The position numbers and the translations under genes are program-made. Under the pieces are notes generated by a model. That model was not told where the DNA came from. It was given only the letters and a program-made list of their open reading frames with translations, and made no database searches. Shown piece after piece: positions 17,983-27,292 of a stretch of DNA of 33,479 nucleotides (position 1 is its first letter; each line of letters begins with the position of its first letter). The DNA comes from Pirellulaceae bacterium. GTDB taxonomy: Bacteria; Planctomycetota; Planctomycetia; Pirellulales; Thermoguttaceae. The stretch covers positions 1 to 33,479 of the forward strand of contig JAAYCB010000410.1 in NCBI GenBank assembly GCA_012744395.1, in the 5' to 3' direction.

Positions 17983-20900
17983 TCAGCGGTGGTTCAGTCT
18001 ACCCGCCGAGCACACGCCAGGCAATGTCGGTTGCCCCTTCCAGCCAACGCTCATCGCCTCGAGCTTCCGGCGGACGCCGGCGGGACGGAGATAGCCAAAC
18101 CCGTGGTCCTCCAACTGGCGGATCAACTCGCCGAAGTCGTCGTTCGTCCAGGTGGGCGTTCCACCGGGACCCTGGCCGGCAGCCGCCGCCCGCAATGTCA
18201 AAAAGGTCTCCAGAAACGGCCGCGCGGCCTCATCCCAGTCCACCCAGCCCGGGAAGTCGTATTCCCAGTCGAGCTCCCAGAGCCGCAGACCCCAGTCCTC
18301 GCTTCCAGAGAGAACCCAGCGGCAGTCGGGGCTCATGAACACCGAGTTGATCTCGCCGGCATGCCCTTCGAAGACGTGCAGGCAGTTTCCCCGCCCGATT
18401 TCCCAGAGACGGAGCGTCCGGTCCTTGCTGCCCGAAAGGGCCCAGCGGCCGTCGGAGCTCAGGCAGACGGCATTCACTGGACCATCGTGCCCCTTGCAGA
18501 CCTGCCGCAGCTCGCCGCTGGCCACATCCCAAAGGCAGATCGTCCAGTCCTTCGAACCGGAGAGCACCCAGCGCGAATCGGCGCTCAGGCAGACGGAGGT
18601 GACCCAGTCCGTATGCCCTTCAAACGTCCGCAGGCACTCGCCGCTGGCGGCGTCCCAGAGCCGGAGGGTCTTGTCTTCGCTTCCGGAGAGCACCCAGCAT
18701 CCGTTGGCGCTGAGGGCGACGGAGGTCACGTGTCCCCCGTGCCCGCTGAAGGTTTGCAGGCACTCGCGGGTCTCGAGATCCAAGAGCCGCGGCCGCCGAT
18801 CCCACCCGCCGACAAGCACGCGGCGGCCGTCGGGCCCCAGGCTGACGGACGTGATGCAGTTGCCCTGCCCCTCGATGGTTCGCAAGCAGCGCCCGTTTTC
18901 GATATCCCAAAGTCGCAGGGTCTTATCCCAACTACCCGACACCGCATGGGTCCCCCCAGGATCGAGCGCAACGGAGCGGACCGAATCGGCGTGGCCTTCG
19001 AGTGTCCACAGGCAGCGCCCCGTGGCGGCCTCCCAAACGCGGATCGTGTGATCCCAGCTTGCGGAGACGGCGCGCCCCGCGTCGCGGGTGAGGACCCCGC
19101 AGTGCACATCCTTGCCGTGTCCCTCGAAAGACCGCGTCAACCAGGCGTCGAGAAAGTACTTCCGCCGGCAGTGGCGGCCGGCCGCGTTCCACAGGTCCAA
19201 GGTCTGCCGGTCAACCTCGTAACCTGGCAGGGCCCGCGCCCGGTGGACCAGTTCGAGCGCCTCCTCGAAGTCTCCGTTTTCAACGGCAGCCTGGGCCTTT
19301 TCCCGCAAGACGATGAATTCCCTCTGCGTCCGGCTCGCTTCTTCCGAGCTGGTGATATGGCAGAGGGCGGTCGGCGAGAGGAACCGCCGGTTTGTGTCGT
19401 GCAGCAGCTCCAGGTTCCAGAGCTTGAGCGTGCGGTCGAGGCCCGCCGAAAGGGCCCAACTCCCGTCGCTGCCCAGATACACGGCGCGGACGGCGCCGGC
19501 GTGGGCCTTGAAGGTTCGCAGGCATCGCCCGGATGCCACCTCCCAGCAGCGGATCGTTCGATCGCTGCCGCCGGAGAGAATCCATTCGCCGTCGGCACTC
19601 GCGCAGACGGCGTTGACCTTGTCGGTATGCCCCCAGAAAACCTGTCTCACCTGCTCCGAGACAAGATCCCTGATCACGATCGAGTAGTCCTTGGCCGGCA
19701 GCACCTCCCACGTTCCGTCCCGCGCGGACAGCTGCCGGGCCGAGTCCCAGGCGATCTGCCGGAACGTGCGGACCTTGCGCCGCCTGGTGGCATCCCATAG
19801 CTGCACGGTGGCGGCGTCTTCGCCGACAAGCTTCCAGCGGCCGTCGGAGCTGACGGCCCCGTCGAGGTTGCCGCCGTCGGCGTGAAAGTTGGCGGCCAGC
19901 TGCCCGTTATGCGCGTTGCACAGGCAGAGGGTCTGTTCGTCGACCAGGGCCAGCAGCCAGCGGTCGTCGGAACTCAGAAAGATTTGCAGCGGCCCGGTGG
20001 GCACTCCGGTGAACGCCCGCACGCAGCGGGGCGCAAGCGAGACCAGGTTCCGCGCCTCGTCGAGCGTTGCCTGGACCTCGAAGCGGCCGCCAAGGCCGAC
20101 GGCCTGCTCCAGGGCCTTGAGCGCGGCCTCGACGTCGCCCCGCTCCAACTGAACCTGCCCCATCGAGTAGGCGGCTTCCCAGTCGAGCGGCCTCGTACGG
20201 CACAGTTCCTGGAGATGGTGGATCAGCTCGCGGTCGGTAATCTTCCCGGTTCGCCACAGCAGCAGACCGCGATTGTGGGCCACCTGCGGCTGCCAGGGGT
20301 GGCATTCCCATGCCTCTTCGAGGAGTCTCGACGCTTCCTCCGTCCTCCCCAGGTCCAGCAGCGAGGCGGCGAGGTTGTTGAGCGTGTCGGCCTTCAATTC
20401 AGCGAGCACCGGCTCGGGACGCGAATACTCCACGCCGAACTGGTCGCGATAGATCGACTTGAGATGGTCGAGAATCTCGCCCATCGATTGCGGCCGCTCC
20501 TTCGGGTTCCGCTCGAAGCATCCGAAAAGCAGGTCGGTCATCAATTTGGGCATCGCCGGCAGAATCTCGCTTTCCGGCGGGGCCCTGAGGTAATCCCTGA
20601 GGACCTTGCCCGCCGTGTGGCCACCCCCGCTGCACGGCGATTTGCCGACGAACATCGCCAGCAGGCTGACGCCAAACGACCAGATGTCCGTCCGCCGCGT
20701 CAGGTGGGTCCGCTCGCCGGCGTCCGCGCCCGACTTGACCTGAATCGCGGCCTCGATCTGTTCCGGCGAGCAGTAGGCGGGCGTCATGCCGCCCCAACTG
20801 ACGAACATGCTCCGCGGCGCGGCGCCGTGGGAAAACTCCTCCCCCGCGGCAACGCGGGCCTTGGCCAGCCCGAAGTCCGTGACTTTCGGCACCAGCCCGT

Positions 20901-21594
20901 CCATCATCACGTTGTCGGGCTTCACGTCCTGGTGGATCAAACGCTGCTGGTGGGCATAGTCCAGGCCCCGGGCAAACTGAATCGCGATGTCCAGAATCCG
21001 CCGCAGGCTCTCTTCGGGACTCCCGCGGTAGAGAATTCCGCTGGCGATCCAGTCGTCGAGACTGCCGTCCTCCACGAACTCGGCGAAGACCATCGGAATC
21101 CCGCCAACCCGGCGGACGTAATAGCAGCTCACGATGTTCGGGTGCAGCCCCAACTCGACCCACGTGGCACACTCGCGCTCAAAATTGTCCTTGCCGCTCT
21201 CCGTCTGAAACGTCTCGCGCTTCGGTCTCTTCAGAGCCAGGTCGAGGTCCCACCCGCGGTGTCGGGCCCGGTAGACCAGCCCCATCCCCCCTTCGGCGTA
21301 GTGCTTCCCTTGGTCAAACCCCGACTTCAGCGGCTTGATCTCGTAGACCCCCAGGACCACGTCGCCAACGTTCCAAATCTCGGGGAATTCCTCACCCGGA
21401 AGAGCCCGCCACCGCAGCCCGACCGGGCGCATCCCACCGCCCGAGAAGACGTCGGTTCGCGTGACTGTCTCCACCAGCGAGGAGAGCACGAATGAAGTGT
21501 TGCACTTTTTGCAGTGCCCGGTCTTGCCCAGATGCGCCTCGTCGACGTTGTACTGCACCAGGCATCGCGGACACGTCACGGTAACCTTCTGCAT
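17983..21594 (-). CDS. Zinc-ribbon / Ser-Thr protein kinase / TPR / WD40 protein
   Basis: The 1203-residue chain has an N-terminal MJ0042-type zinc ribbon (Cys8, Cys11, Cys28, Cys31). A kinase domain (about 82-385) follows, with Gly-rich loop AEGGMGLVYRA, Lys122 (ALKRPK), HQDVKPDN (His221, Asp223, Asn228), DFG (240-242) and APE-like PAYCSPEQ. Then come TPR-like helices (about 395-530), a first WD40 set (about 560-770), a short helical break, and a second set of about eight WD40 repeats ending near 1110. The C-terminus (TWTNDDFGELIRQLEDHG) recurs in bacterial WD40-kinases. The catalytic loop reads HQD rather than HRD. Cytoplasmic signalling is inferred. The ATG at 21594 follows GAGG at 8 bases. 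Next gene downstream is the Hpt gene. Confidence 0.9.
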   Translation of the reverse strand: MQKVTVTCPRCLVQYNVDEAHLGKTGHCKKCNTSFVLSSLVETVTRTDVFSGGGMRPVGLRWRALPGEEFPEIWNVGDVVLGVYEIKPLKSGFDQGKHYAEGGMGLVYRARHRGWDLDLALKRPKRETFQTESGKDNFERECATWVELGLHPNIVSCYYVRRVGGIPMVFAEFVEDGSLDDWIASGILYRGSPEESLRRILDIAIQFARGLDYAHQQRLIHQDVKPDNVMMDGLVPKVTDFGLAKARVAAGEEFSHGAAPRSMFVSWGGMTPAYCSPEQIEAAIQVKSGADAGERTHLTRRTDIWSFGVSLLAMFVGKSPCSGGGHTAGKVLRDYLRAPPESEILPAMPKLMTDLLFGCFERNPKERPQSMGEILDHLKSIYRDQFGVEYSRPEPVLAELKADTLNNLAASLLDLGRTEEASRLLEEAWECHPWQPQVAHNRGLLLWRTGKITDRELIHHLQELCRTRPLDWEAAYSMGQVQLERGDVEAALKALEQAVGLGGRFEVQATLDEARNLVSLAPRCVRAFTGVPTGPLQIFLSSDDRWLLALVDEQTLCLCNAHNGQLAANFHADGGNLDGAVSSDGRWKLVGEDAATVQLWDATRRRKVRTFRQIAWDSARQLSARDGTWEVLPAKDYSIVIRDLVSEQVRQVFWGHTDKVNAVCASADGEWILSGGSDRTIRCWEVASGRCLRTFKAHAGAVRAVYLGSDGSWALSAGLDRTLKLWNLELLHDTNRRFLSPTALCHITSSEEASRTQREFIVLREKAQAAVENGDFEEALELVHRARALPGYEVDRQTLDLWNAAGRHCRRKYFLDAWLTRSFEGHGKDVHCGVLTRDAGRAVSASWDHTIRVWEAATGRCLWTLEGHADSVRSVALDPGGTHAVSGSWDKTLRLWDIENGRCLRTIEGQGNCITSVSLGPDGRRVLVGGWDRRPRLLDLETRECLQTFSGHGGHVTSVALSANGCWVLSGSEDKTLRLWDAASGECLRTFEGHTDWVTSVCLSADSRWVLSGSKDWTICLWDVASGELRQVCKGHDGPVNAVCLSSDGRWALSGSKDRTLRLWEIGRGNCLHVFEGHAGEINSVFMSPDCRWVLSGSEDWGLRLWELDWEYDFPGWVDWDEAARPFLETFLTLRAAAAGQGPGGTPTWTNDDFGELIRQLEDHGFGYLRPAGVRRKLEAMSVGWKGQPTLPGVCSAGRLNHR

Positions 21595-21839
21595 CGCTTT
21601 CGCCTCAAGACGGCCCGCTCCCGCGCGTCTTGCCCAACGCTCTCCAGGAATCTCGCCCCTCGGGGCCTGTCTTGACGACATCCGATCATAAATCGGCGCG
21701 CCGCCGATGTCAATTCACGCAGCCAGCTCCCCCGTGACACGTTGCAGATCGCCGCTTGAAGTCGCCTCATTCCCAGGCTCCTGCTGGGCCGCGCGACAAA
21801 TCGCGGGCTGCGACCTCTCACCGGGCGGCTGCGAGCGTT

Positions 21840-21845
21840 TATAAT
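21840..21845 (+). promoter_or_regulatory. -10 hexamer directly before the membrane-protein start
   Basis: A perfect TATAAT lies 6 bases before the ATG at 21852. With usual -10 to start-site spacing, transcription would begin at or next to the A of the ATG, giving a leaderless mRNA. No ribosome site is present. A clear -35 is not visible. Confidence 0.4.
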
Positions 21846-21851
21846 GCCAAG

Positions 21852-23354
21852 ATGGCCGACGCCGTCTCGTTGGGGGTCTCCGGGTTGAACGCACTCCGCA
21901 CGCCTTGGTTCTGGTTTTTCATCCAATGCCTGGTCCTGGCGGCCGCGCTGCTGGCTGCGGGCAGGTTCCAACCGGTTCGCGTGCCGGACACGCCAGGTTA
22001 TGAAATGTTCCCGTTCGCCTCGCCGCGCGAGGCGTTGACCTACTCGCGGACGATCGGTTATCCGCTGCTCCTGAAGCTCGGCGGGCTCATCGCCGGCGGG
22101 CATGCCGCGGTTCCCGCTCTGGATTACCTTCTGCACGTGTTGGCGGTGGCCGTGTTCTGGCTGGGGTTGAAAAATCTTGTCCGCTCGAACTGGACCAGCA
22201 TGCTGGTGGCCGGAAGCCTGCTCTATTCACACCTCGTATTTCGCTACGTCAACAACCTTGCCGCCGACTGCGCGGGTTGTTCCCTGGCGATTCTCTCGAT
22301 CGGGCTGCTGCTTCTGGCGACTCTTGGCCGCGGCCGTCCCTGGTGCTGGTGGGCGCTTGCCGGTTCAATCTTCGCCGCGTACCAGGTCCGGCCGGCGTAC
22401 CTGTTCCTGGTCGTCTTGGTCCCTCCGCTCGGGGCGATGCTTGTCTGGCTGGCCGGTCCGGCGCTGCCGCGTTCCTGGCCGCGGTTGACTTGGAAGCTGG
22501 CCGCGGCTGCCGCCTTGCCGCTGGCCATCTTCGGCGCCGTCCGCTGGCTGACCGTTGGCCAGTTCTCCCTGGTGTCGTTTGGGGGATGCAATTTTGCCGG
22601 GGTCGTCTCGCCGTTGATGGACGCCGGCGATCCGCCGCGGTTTCCCGCGGAGGTCCGCCGGCTGGCCGAGGCGGTGCTCCGCCGCCGCGCGGAATTGGCG
22701 GCGAGCGATCCGCGGTTTTCGCCCGGTCCGCATTCGAGCTATAGCGAGATCGAGAACGCATTCAACGCCAACACGTGGCAGATTGGCGTGCCCGCCGCTC
22801 AGGAGATCTACGGAGACGATTGGCGGGAGATCGACCGCCGGCTTTGGCAACTGGGCATCGCGATCGTCGCCGAGCATCCGCTCCGCTATGGCGTCTGGCT
22901 GGCCAAGGCCTTCGTCCGCGGCGTCTCTATGATCGTCTCGGAGTACATCATGAATCCGGTCTACTTCGCGCTGCTCGCCGTGCTGCTCGCCACGCACGGG
23001 CTTCGTGCCGTGCTCCGCAAGCGGAGAGGCATCGAGGGAGCGGCCAGCGGGGCCGATTTCGCGCCCTCCGACGGCCTGTTGCTGATCGCCGTCAGCTTTG
23101 CACTCGCCAAGCTGCTGCTGGTGATCGTGACATCCCCGCCGCTGGGCCGTTTCATGGATGCCGCGGGCGTCTTCCTGGCCTGTGTTCTCGCAGAGGCGGT
23201 TCTCCGCCGTGTGCGGGAGATCTGCGGTGGCGCTTCAAGCCGCTGCGGAGTTCCGCCGGAGGCGTCTGGCACCGCAGCCGAATGCCGTTGCCAGGCCGCC
23301 CAGCCGGGTGGACGCGTCGAATCCGCCGGCGCAGCGGCCGCCGGAAACCTGTAG
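21852..23354 (+). CDS. Polytopic membrane protein, GT-C glycosyltransferase-like
   Basis: This 500-residue protein has about 10-11 hydrophobic segments, starting near residue 18 (WFWFFIQCLVLAAALLAAG). The first external loop holds PDTPGYE followed by RTIGYPLLL, similar to the catalytic acid and the conserved GYP of GT-C/ArnT-like glycosyltransferases that use lipid-linked sugars. That resemblance is weak, so the role is inferred. A soluble region (about 265-330) lies between membrane helices, and the last 60 residues are low-complexity and Ala-rich. The ATG at 21852 follows a -10-like hexamer by 6 bases, suggesting a leaderless message. It ends 25 bases before the MnmE-like gene. Confidence 0.72.
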   Translation: MADAVSLGVSGLNALRTPWFWFFIQCLVLAAALLAAGRFQPVRVPDTPGYEMFPFASPREALTYSRTIGYPLLLKLGGLIAGGHAAVPALDYLLHVLAVAVFWLGLKNLVRSNWTSMLVAGSLLYSHLVFRYVNNLAADCAGCSLAILSIGLLLLATLGRGRPWCWWALAGSIFAAYQVRPAYLFLVVLVPPLGAMLVWLAGPALPRSWPRLTWKLAAAAALPLAIFGAVRWLTVGQFSLVSFGGCNFAGVVSPLMDAGDPPRFPAEVRRLAEAVLRRRAELAASDPRFSPGPHSSYSEIENAFNANTWQIGVPAAQEIYGDDWREIDRRLWQLGIAIVAEHPLRYGVWLAKAFVRGVSMIVSEYIMNPVYFALLAVLLATHGLRAVLRKRRGIEGAASGADFAPSDGLLLIAVSFALAKLLLVIVTSPPLGRFMDAAGVFLACVLAEAVLRRVREICGGASSRCGVPPEASGTAAECRCQAAQPGGRVESAGAAAAGNL

Positions 23355-23379
23355 CCCGTTCTCGATCCCGAGACTCTTG

Positions 23380-24513
23380 ATGAACCAACCGCCCGCACTG
23401 CATGTCGTGCAACTGACGCCCGCCGGGCGCGGGGCCGTGGCCACCGTCCGCATCGAGGGGGCCGGCGCGTCGGCGCGCGTGGATGCGCGTTTCGAGGGGG
23501 TCGCCCGGCAGCCGATTTCCGAGTTGCCGCCCGGCCGCGTCGCCTTCGGCCGTTTCCGGCTTGGCCCGTACGTGGCCGACGAGGTTCTCGTCTGCCGCCC
23601 GGCGAACGACGTCGTCGAAATCCATTGCCATGGCGGCCCGCTGGTCGTGGAGCGGCTTGTCGCTGCGCTGCGTGCCGGCGGTGGGCAGCTTGTCTCCTGG
23701 CAAGCCTGGGTCCAGCGTTCGTGCTCCAGCCCGATCAAGGCCGCCGCCTGCGAGGCGCTCGCCGGCGCCCTGACGCTCCGCGCCGCCTCGATCCTCCTCG
23801 ATCAGTTCCACGGCGCCTTGGAGCGAGCCGTGGAAGAACTGCGCGAATTGGTCGGCCAGCGCAGGCACCCTCCGGCGATCGGGCGGCTCGAACGCCTGCT
23901 GGCCGTGGCACCATGCGGCCTGCACCTCGCCCGGCCGTGGCGGGTCGCGCTGACCGGTCGGGCCAACGCCGGCAAGAGCAGTCTGCTCAACGCGCTGGTC
24001 GGCTTCCGCCGCGCGATCGTCCATGAGACACCTGGCACAACGCGCGATGTCCTCACCGCCGCGACCGCCATCGACGGATGGCCCGTCGAATTCGCCGACA
24101 CGGCCGGCTTGCGGCCCGCCGCGACCGCCGTCGAAGCGGACGGGATTCGTCTCGCCGAGCAGCGGCTGCAATCAGCCGACCTGGTCCTTCTCGTCGTCGA
24201 TGCAGCAGACCGGCGCGGAGAGGACGAGGTCCTCCTTCGCCGCTGCTCCGACGCGCTGCTGGTGGCCAACAAGATCGACCTGGCGGGCTGCCGGCCGCCG
24301 CCCGCGAGCCAGCCGGTCAGCGCGCTGACTGGCGCGGGGCTTGAGAACCTGTTGGCGGCAATCGCCTGGCGGCTCGCTCCCACCCCTCCGCAGCCCGGTG
24401 AGGCGGTGCCGTTCACGGAACAGCAGGCCCAGAGTCTCCTCGACGCCAGGAACGCCCTTGCCGTCAACGACTCCGCCACGGCCCTGGCTGGGCTCGGCGA
24501 GTTGCTGCCCTGA
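23380..24513 (+). CDS. Short MnmE/TrmE-like GTPase lacking the C-terminal cysteine motif
   Basis: A 377-residue protein with the MnmE layout. An N-terminal tetrahydrofolate-binding-like domain comes first (about 5-115; VVQLTPAGRGAVATVRIEG and EIHCHGG at 80-86). A short helical part is interrupted by a Ras-like G domain (about 187-335): GRANAGKS (193-200), TTRD (220-223), DTAG (240-243), NKID (297-300) and SAL (314-316). Canonical MnmE is about 450 residues and ends in a C-x-G-K motif whose cysteine is needed for tRNA wobble-uridine modification. Here the tail is short and that motif is absent, so I do not give it the mnmE symbol. The ATG at 23380 has no strong ribosome site. Confidence 0.8.
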   Translation: MNQPPALHVVQLTPAGRGAVATVRIEGAGASARVDARFEGVARQPISELPPGRVAFGRFRLGPYVADEVLVCRPANDVVEIHCHGGPLVVERLVAALRAGGGQLVSWQAWVQRSCSSPIKAAACEALAGALTLRAASILLDQFHGALERAVEELRELVGQRRHPPAIGRLERLLAVAPCGLHLARPWRVALTGRANAGKSSLLNALVGFRRAIVHETPGTTRDVLTAATAIDGWPVEFADTAGLRPAATAVEADGIRLAEQRLQSADLVLLVVDAADRRGEDEVLLRRCSDALLVANKIDLAGCRPPPASQPVSALTGAGLENLLAAIAWRLAPTPPQPGEAVPFTEQQAQSLLDARNALAVNDSATALAGLGELLP

Positions 24514-24921
24514 CGATCTCGGCGCCTCCCTACAGAACCAGCCAGTTTACCAAAACTAAACAGATTCTCTTGTTAACCTCGTTTACGGCCAGCCCGTTCG
24601 GGTAAAAGATGGCGTGCATCCCACAAAAGCCCGTAAACCCATCTGGACCTACTCCGCGGACTGTGGGTACACTACGCCACGCATATTCCAGCCGGAAGCG
24701 CCCCGGTTCTCGGTGCGCGTCGAGAGTTGGGCGATTGCGGCGGACGAGCCGCCGCGGCTGATGGAGGCGCTCGCGCACCTCCCTTGGCCCCGGCAAGCCG
24801 ATTGACGTTGAAGCCAAGGAAGGGTCAGCCGCCGGCCAGCCGGAGTCCGTTTCGGCTTCGGCTCTTGCAGGCGGTCTGCGAGGCACGCGATTTCGCGCGC
24901 CGTTTTCAGGAGGATCACGCA
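24514..24921. other. 408-bp intergenic region with an AT-rich block
   Basis: No gene is supported. The block at 24537-24640 is much more AT-rich than the surroundings and repeats GTTTAC-like motifs: GTTTAC (24545-24550 and 24581-24586), GTTAAC (24572-24577) and GTAAAC (24633-24638). The 8-mer GTTTACGG (24581-24588) has its exact complement CCGTAAAC at 24631-24638. This looks like a regulator target or a small promoter region. The ribosome site AGGAGGA (24908-24914) at the right edge serves the next gene. Confidence 0.5.
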
Positions 24922-27057
24922 ATGCCGTCCCGGCCGTTTGCCATTCTGAAGTGCTTTGTGGCCGCATCGATGCTTGGCCTCGCTCTTGCGCCGCTGATCG
25001 CCGTGGCGGACGAGCGATTGCCGGCCGATCCGCCGATCACCATCGCGACGGTCCGCCCGATCGACCCGGACGAGGCCAATCAACCACTCGAAACACCGGG
25101 AGAGACAGTCCCTGCCTCGCCTCAGGCCAGCGAGCCCGGCGACGCGCCGCAGCCGTTGTCCGCCGAATTGCCCGGGCCGGGTCAAACGCCGAACCCCGTC
25201 GATCCACCGGCAGCCGCGGCGGCGGAGTCTCTCCCCTCGTCCGGCACGACGGACGCCAGCGGACCGGCGCCGCCGCGTGTTGAGCCAGGCTTGACGAAGA
25301 CCTCGCCCGAAGAGCCAGCCGCCAAGCTCAAGCCAGTCCCCGATCCCGCGCCGCGTGGCGAAGTGAACATCGAAACGGCCAGCTTCAAATCCATCACGCC
25401 CGGCAAATCGACGCTAGCCGAGGTTCAAGAGGCGTGGGGAAACCCGTCGCAAATGACAGTCCAGGACGATCGGCCCGTGCACCTCTACCGGGTTGAACCT
25501 TTCGACCGGATCGAGGTCGGTTTCGCTGAAGACGTGGTCACCTCGATCATCATCCGCTTGCAGCAGGCGGTCCCCGCGGCCCCCTTGGCCGAACAGCTCC
25601 AACTCGGCGGCATCCGCCCCGTGCTCGTCTCGAATGAATTCGGCGAGATTCTCGGGCAGTCTTTTCCGGAACGCGGTGTGCTATTTGCCTTCGAACCGGC
25701 CGGCCAGCCCGGCAAGGCGACGATGCGCGTGGTTGACGTGATCCTCGAACCGGTCACCGCGGAGGCGTTTATCCTTCGGGCGGAGACCTATCTCGACACC
25801 GAGGCGGCCGCCAGCGCGGAGGACCTGAAACACGCCATCCAGCTACAACCCGATCTTGCCCGAGCCCATTGGCTGCAAGCCCGCGCTGCCACCAGCATGG
25901 GCGACACCGAACTGGCCCTCTCCAGCAGCGCCGAGGCGATCCGCCTGGAGCCGGCCAATCCGCAATTCCTCGTCACTCGGGCGCAGATTCTTCGCCAGGC
26001 CGGGCGGATTTCCGAGGCAATCCCCGACGTCCGAGCGGCAATCCAGAATGCGGAAAGCCGCCCCCACATCAAGGCCCGCGGATTCTCGCTGCTCGGCGAT
26101 CTGATCAATTCCGATCCCAGACCCGACTACGCCAAGGCGCTGGAAAACCACATGCAGGCGATTTCCATCGCCGATCCCCTCATTTCCAGCCCCCATCCGG
26201 CAATCCGCATCGCCGCCATGGAGGTAATGATCGATGCCCACCTCGGGGCAGCCCAGGACATCGCCTGGGGCAATTGGCAAAACAAGAAGACCGCCGTCAA
26301 TACCTGGCTCCAGCGCGCAAGCGATTACGCCGAGGCAATGACCGCCGTCGAGTCCGGTTTCCATACCGACGCGTTGCGGTTCCGAGTGGCCACTCGTGCG
26401 CTTGCCGCATGCGTCGGCGCGCAAGGCGAACTCAGCCCCGCCGACTGGACGCAGCGAGCCCTCGAGGTGGGGGAACGCATGATCGGCGCAAACCAAGACC
26501 CCCACCGCGAACAGCAGATCGCGTGGGACTTGGGATTGGCGCTCTACGATGCCGTCCAGATCCACCAGGTCCGCGGCGAGCAGGATGCCGCCCTCGAGGT
26601 CGGACGCCGGGCAACGGAACTGCTGGAACGCGGCATCGAGGGCAGCGGAAAACCGGCCAACTGGCTCCTCGTCGGCCGCCTCTACTTCCGACTCGGCACG
26701 ATCTTCGCGGTGAACAAGTCGGACCACCAGGAAGCGGTCCGCTGGTTCGACAAGTCGATCCCGCTGTTCCAGAAGGCCGTCGACGGCATCCCGGCGCATG
26801 AAGTCGGCCGCCTCGGGGAAACCCTCGTCAGCATGGGCGTTTCCTATTGGGAAGTCGGCAATCAGGAAGTCGCGTTGCACCAGACAAGAACCGGCGTCGA
26901 ACTGATCGAGGCAGCCGTCGAGGCCGGCTACATCGAAAAACTCGCCCTGGAAGTCCCCTACAGCAATCTCGCCACGATGCACCGCCACCTCGGAGAGAAC
27001 GCCCAGGCCGATCGATTTTTGAAGATGGCGTCCGAACACCGCGACACCCTCCGCTGA
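24922..27057 (+). CDS. Exported TPR protein with Pro/Ala-rich linker
   Basis: A 711-residue protein with a signal peptide (about 1-29, ending AVA-DE), then a Pro/Ala/Glu-rich disordered linker (about 30-145). A small alpha/beta module (about 150-265) follows, containing KSITPGKSTLAEVQEAWGNP, which resembles the opening of SmpA/BamE-like lipoproteins. The rest is TPR helices (about 275-700; for example ARAHWLQARAATSMGDTELA). It is probably a periplasmic protein-interaction scaffold; no enzyme motif is present. The ATG at 24922 has a very strong ribosome site, AGGAGGA (24908-24914), 7 bases away. It is the last gene before dnaA, separated by 235 bases. Confidence 0.78.
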   Translation: MPSRPFAILKCFVAASMLGLALAPLIAVADERLPADPPITIATVRPIDPDEANQPLETPGETVPASPQASEPGDAPQPLSAELPGPGQTPNPVDPPAAAAAESLPSSGTTDASGPAPPRVEPGLTKTSPEEPAAKLKPVPDPAPRGEVNIETASFKSITPGKSTLAEVQEAWGNPSQMTVQDDRPVHLYRVEPFDRIEVGFAEDVVTSIIIRLQQAVPAAPLAEQLQLGGIRPVLVSNEFGEILGQSFPERGVLFAFEPAGQPGKATMRVVDVILEPVTAEAFILRAETYLDTEAAASAEDLKHAIQLQPDLARAHWLQARAATSMGDTELALSSSAEAIRLEPANPQFLVTRAQILRQAGRISEAIPDVRAAIQNAESRPHIKARGFSLLGDLINSDPRPDYAKALENHMQAISIADPLISSPHPAIRIAAMEVMIDAHLGAAQDIAWGNWQNKKTAVNTWLQRASDYAEAMTAVESGFHTDALRFRVATRALAACVGAQGELSPADWTQRALEVGERMIGANQDPHREQQIAWDLGLALYDAVQIHQVRGEQDAALEVGRRATELLERGIEGSGKPANWLLVGRLYFRLGTIFAVNKSDHQEAVRWFDKSIPLFQKAVDGIPAHEVGRLGETLVSMGVSYWEVGNQEVALHQTRTGVELIEAAVEAGYIEKLALEVPYSNLATMHRHLGENAQADRFLKMASEHRDTLR

Positions 27058-27230
27058 GAGCGTGCGCGTCCTCCGGTCCAAGAACCGGCGGCCCCGCCCC
27101 CAAGAGCCAACCGGGGCATGAACCTCGAAATTCACCGCGACCTGAGCGCCCCACGATTCCGAACAGGGCCAGCCCCCGGCCCCCAGCCCGAACTGTAAAA
27201 ACTCTCCGGCTCGGGTCGTATTCCACACGG

Positions 27231-27244
27231 AAATCCGCTATAAT
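27231..27244 (+). promoter_or_regulatory. Promoter-like element upstream of dnaA
   Basis: AAATCCGCTATAAT with a perfect -10 (TATAAT, 27239-27244), identical over 14 bases to the element before top6B. It ends 48 bases before the dnaA GTG start. No standard -35 is seen. A degenerate DnaA-box-like TATTCCACA (27220-27228) lies just upstream, two mismatches from the consensus. Confidence 0.6.
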
Positions 27245-27292
27245 ATGAACTTGCACTAACAGACCTACTGCGCGCCGATTGCTCAGTTTACG

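Noticed and set aside
17983..19700. Possible DNA-level tandem repeat in the WD40 region
   Set aside because: The similarity comes from repeated protein motifs within one gene, not a mobile or CRISPR repeat; units differ at most codons.
19882..21495. Plus-strand frame opposite the kinase gene
   Set aside because: The kinase motifs (Gly loop, HQD, DFG) on the minus strand explain the region.
27220..27228. DnaA-box-like TATTCCACA upstream of dnaA
   Set aside because: Two mismatches to the consensus and no cluster of further boxes; kept only as a remark on the promoter.
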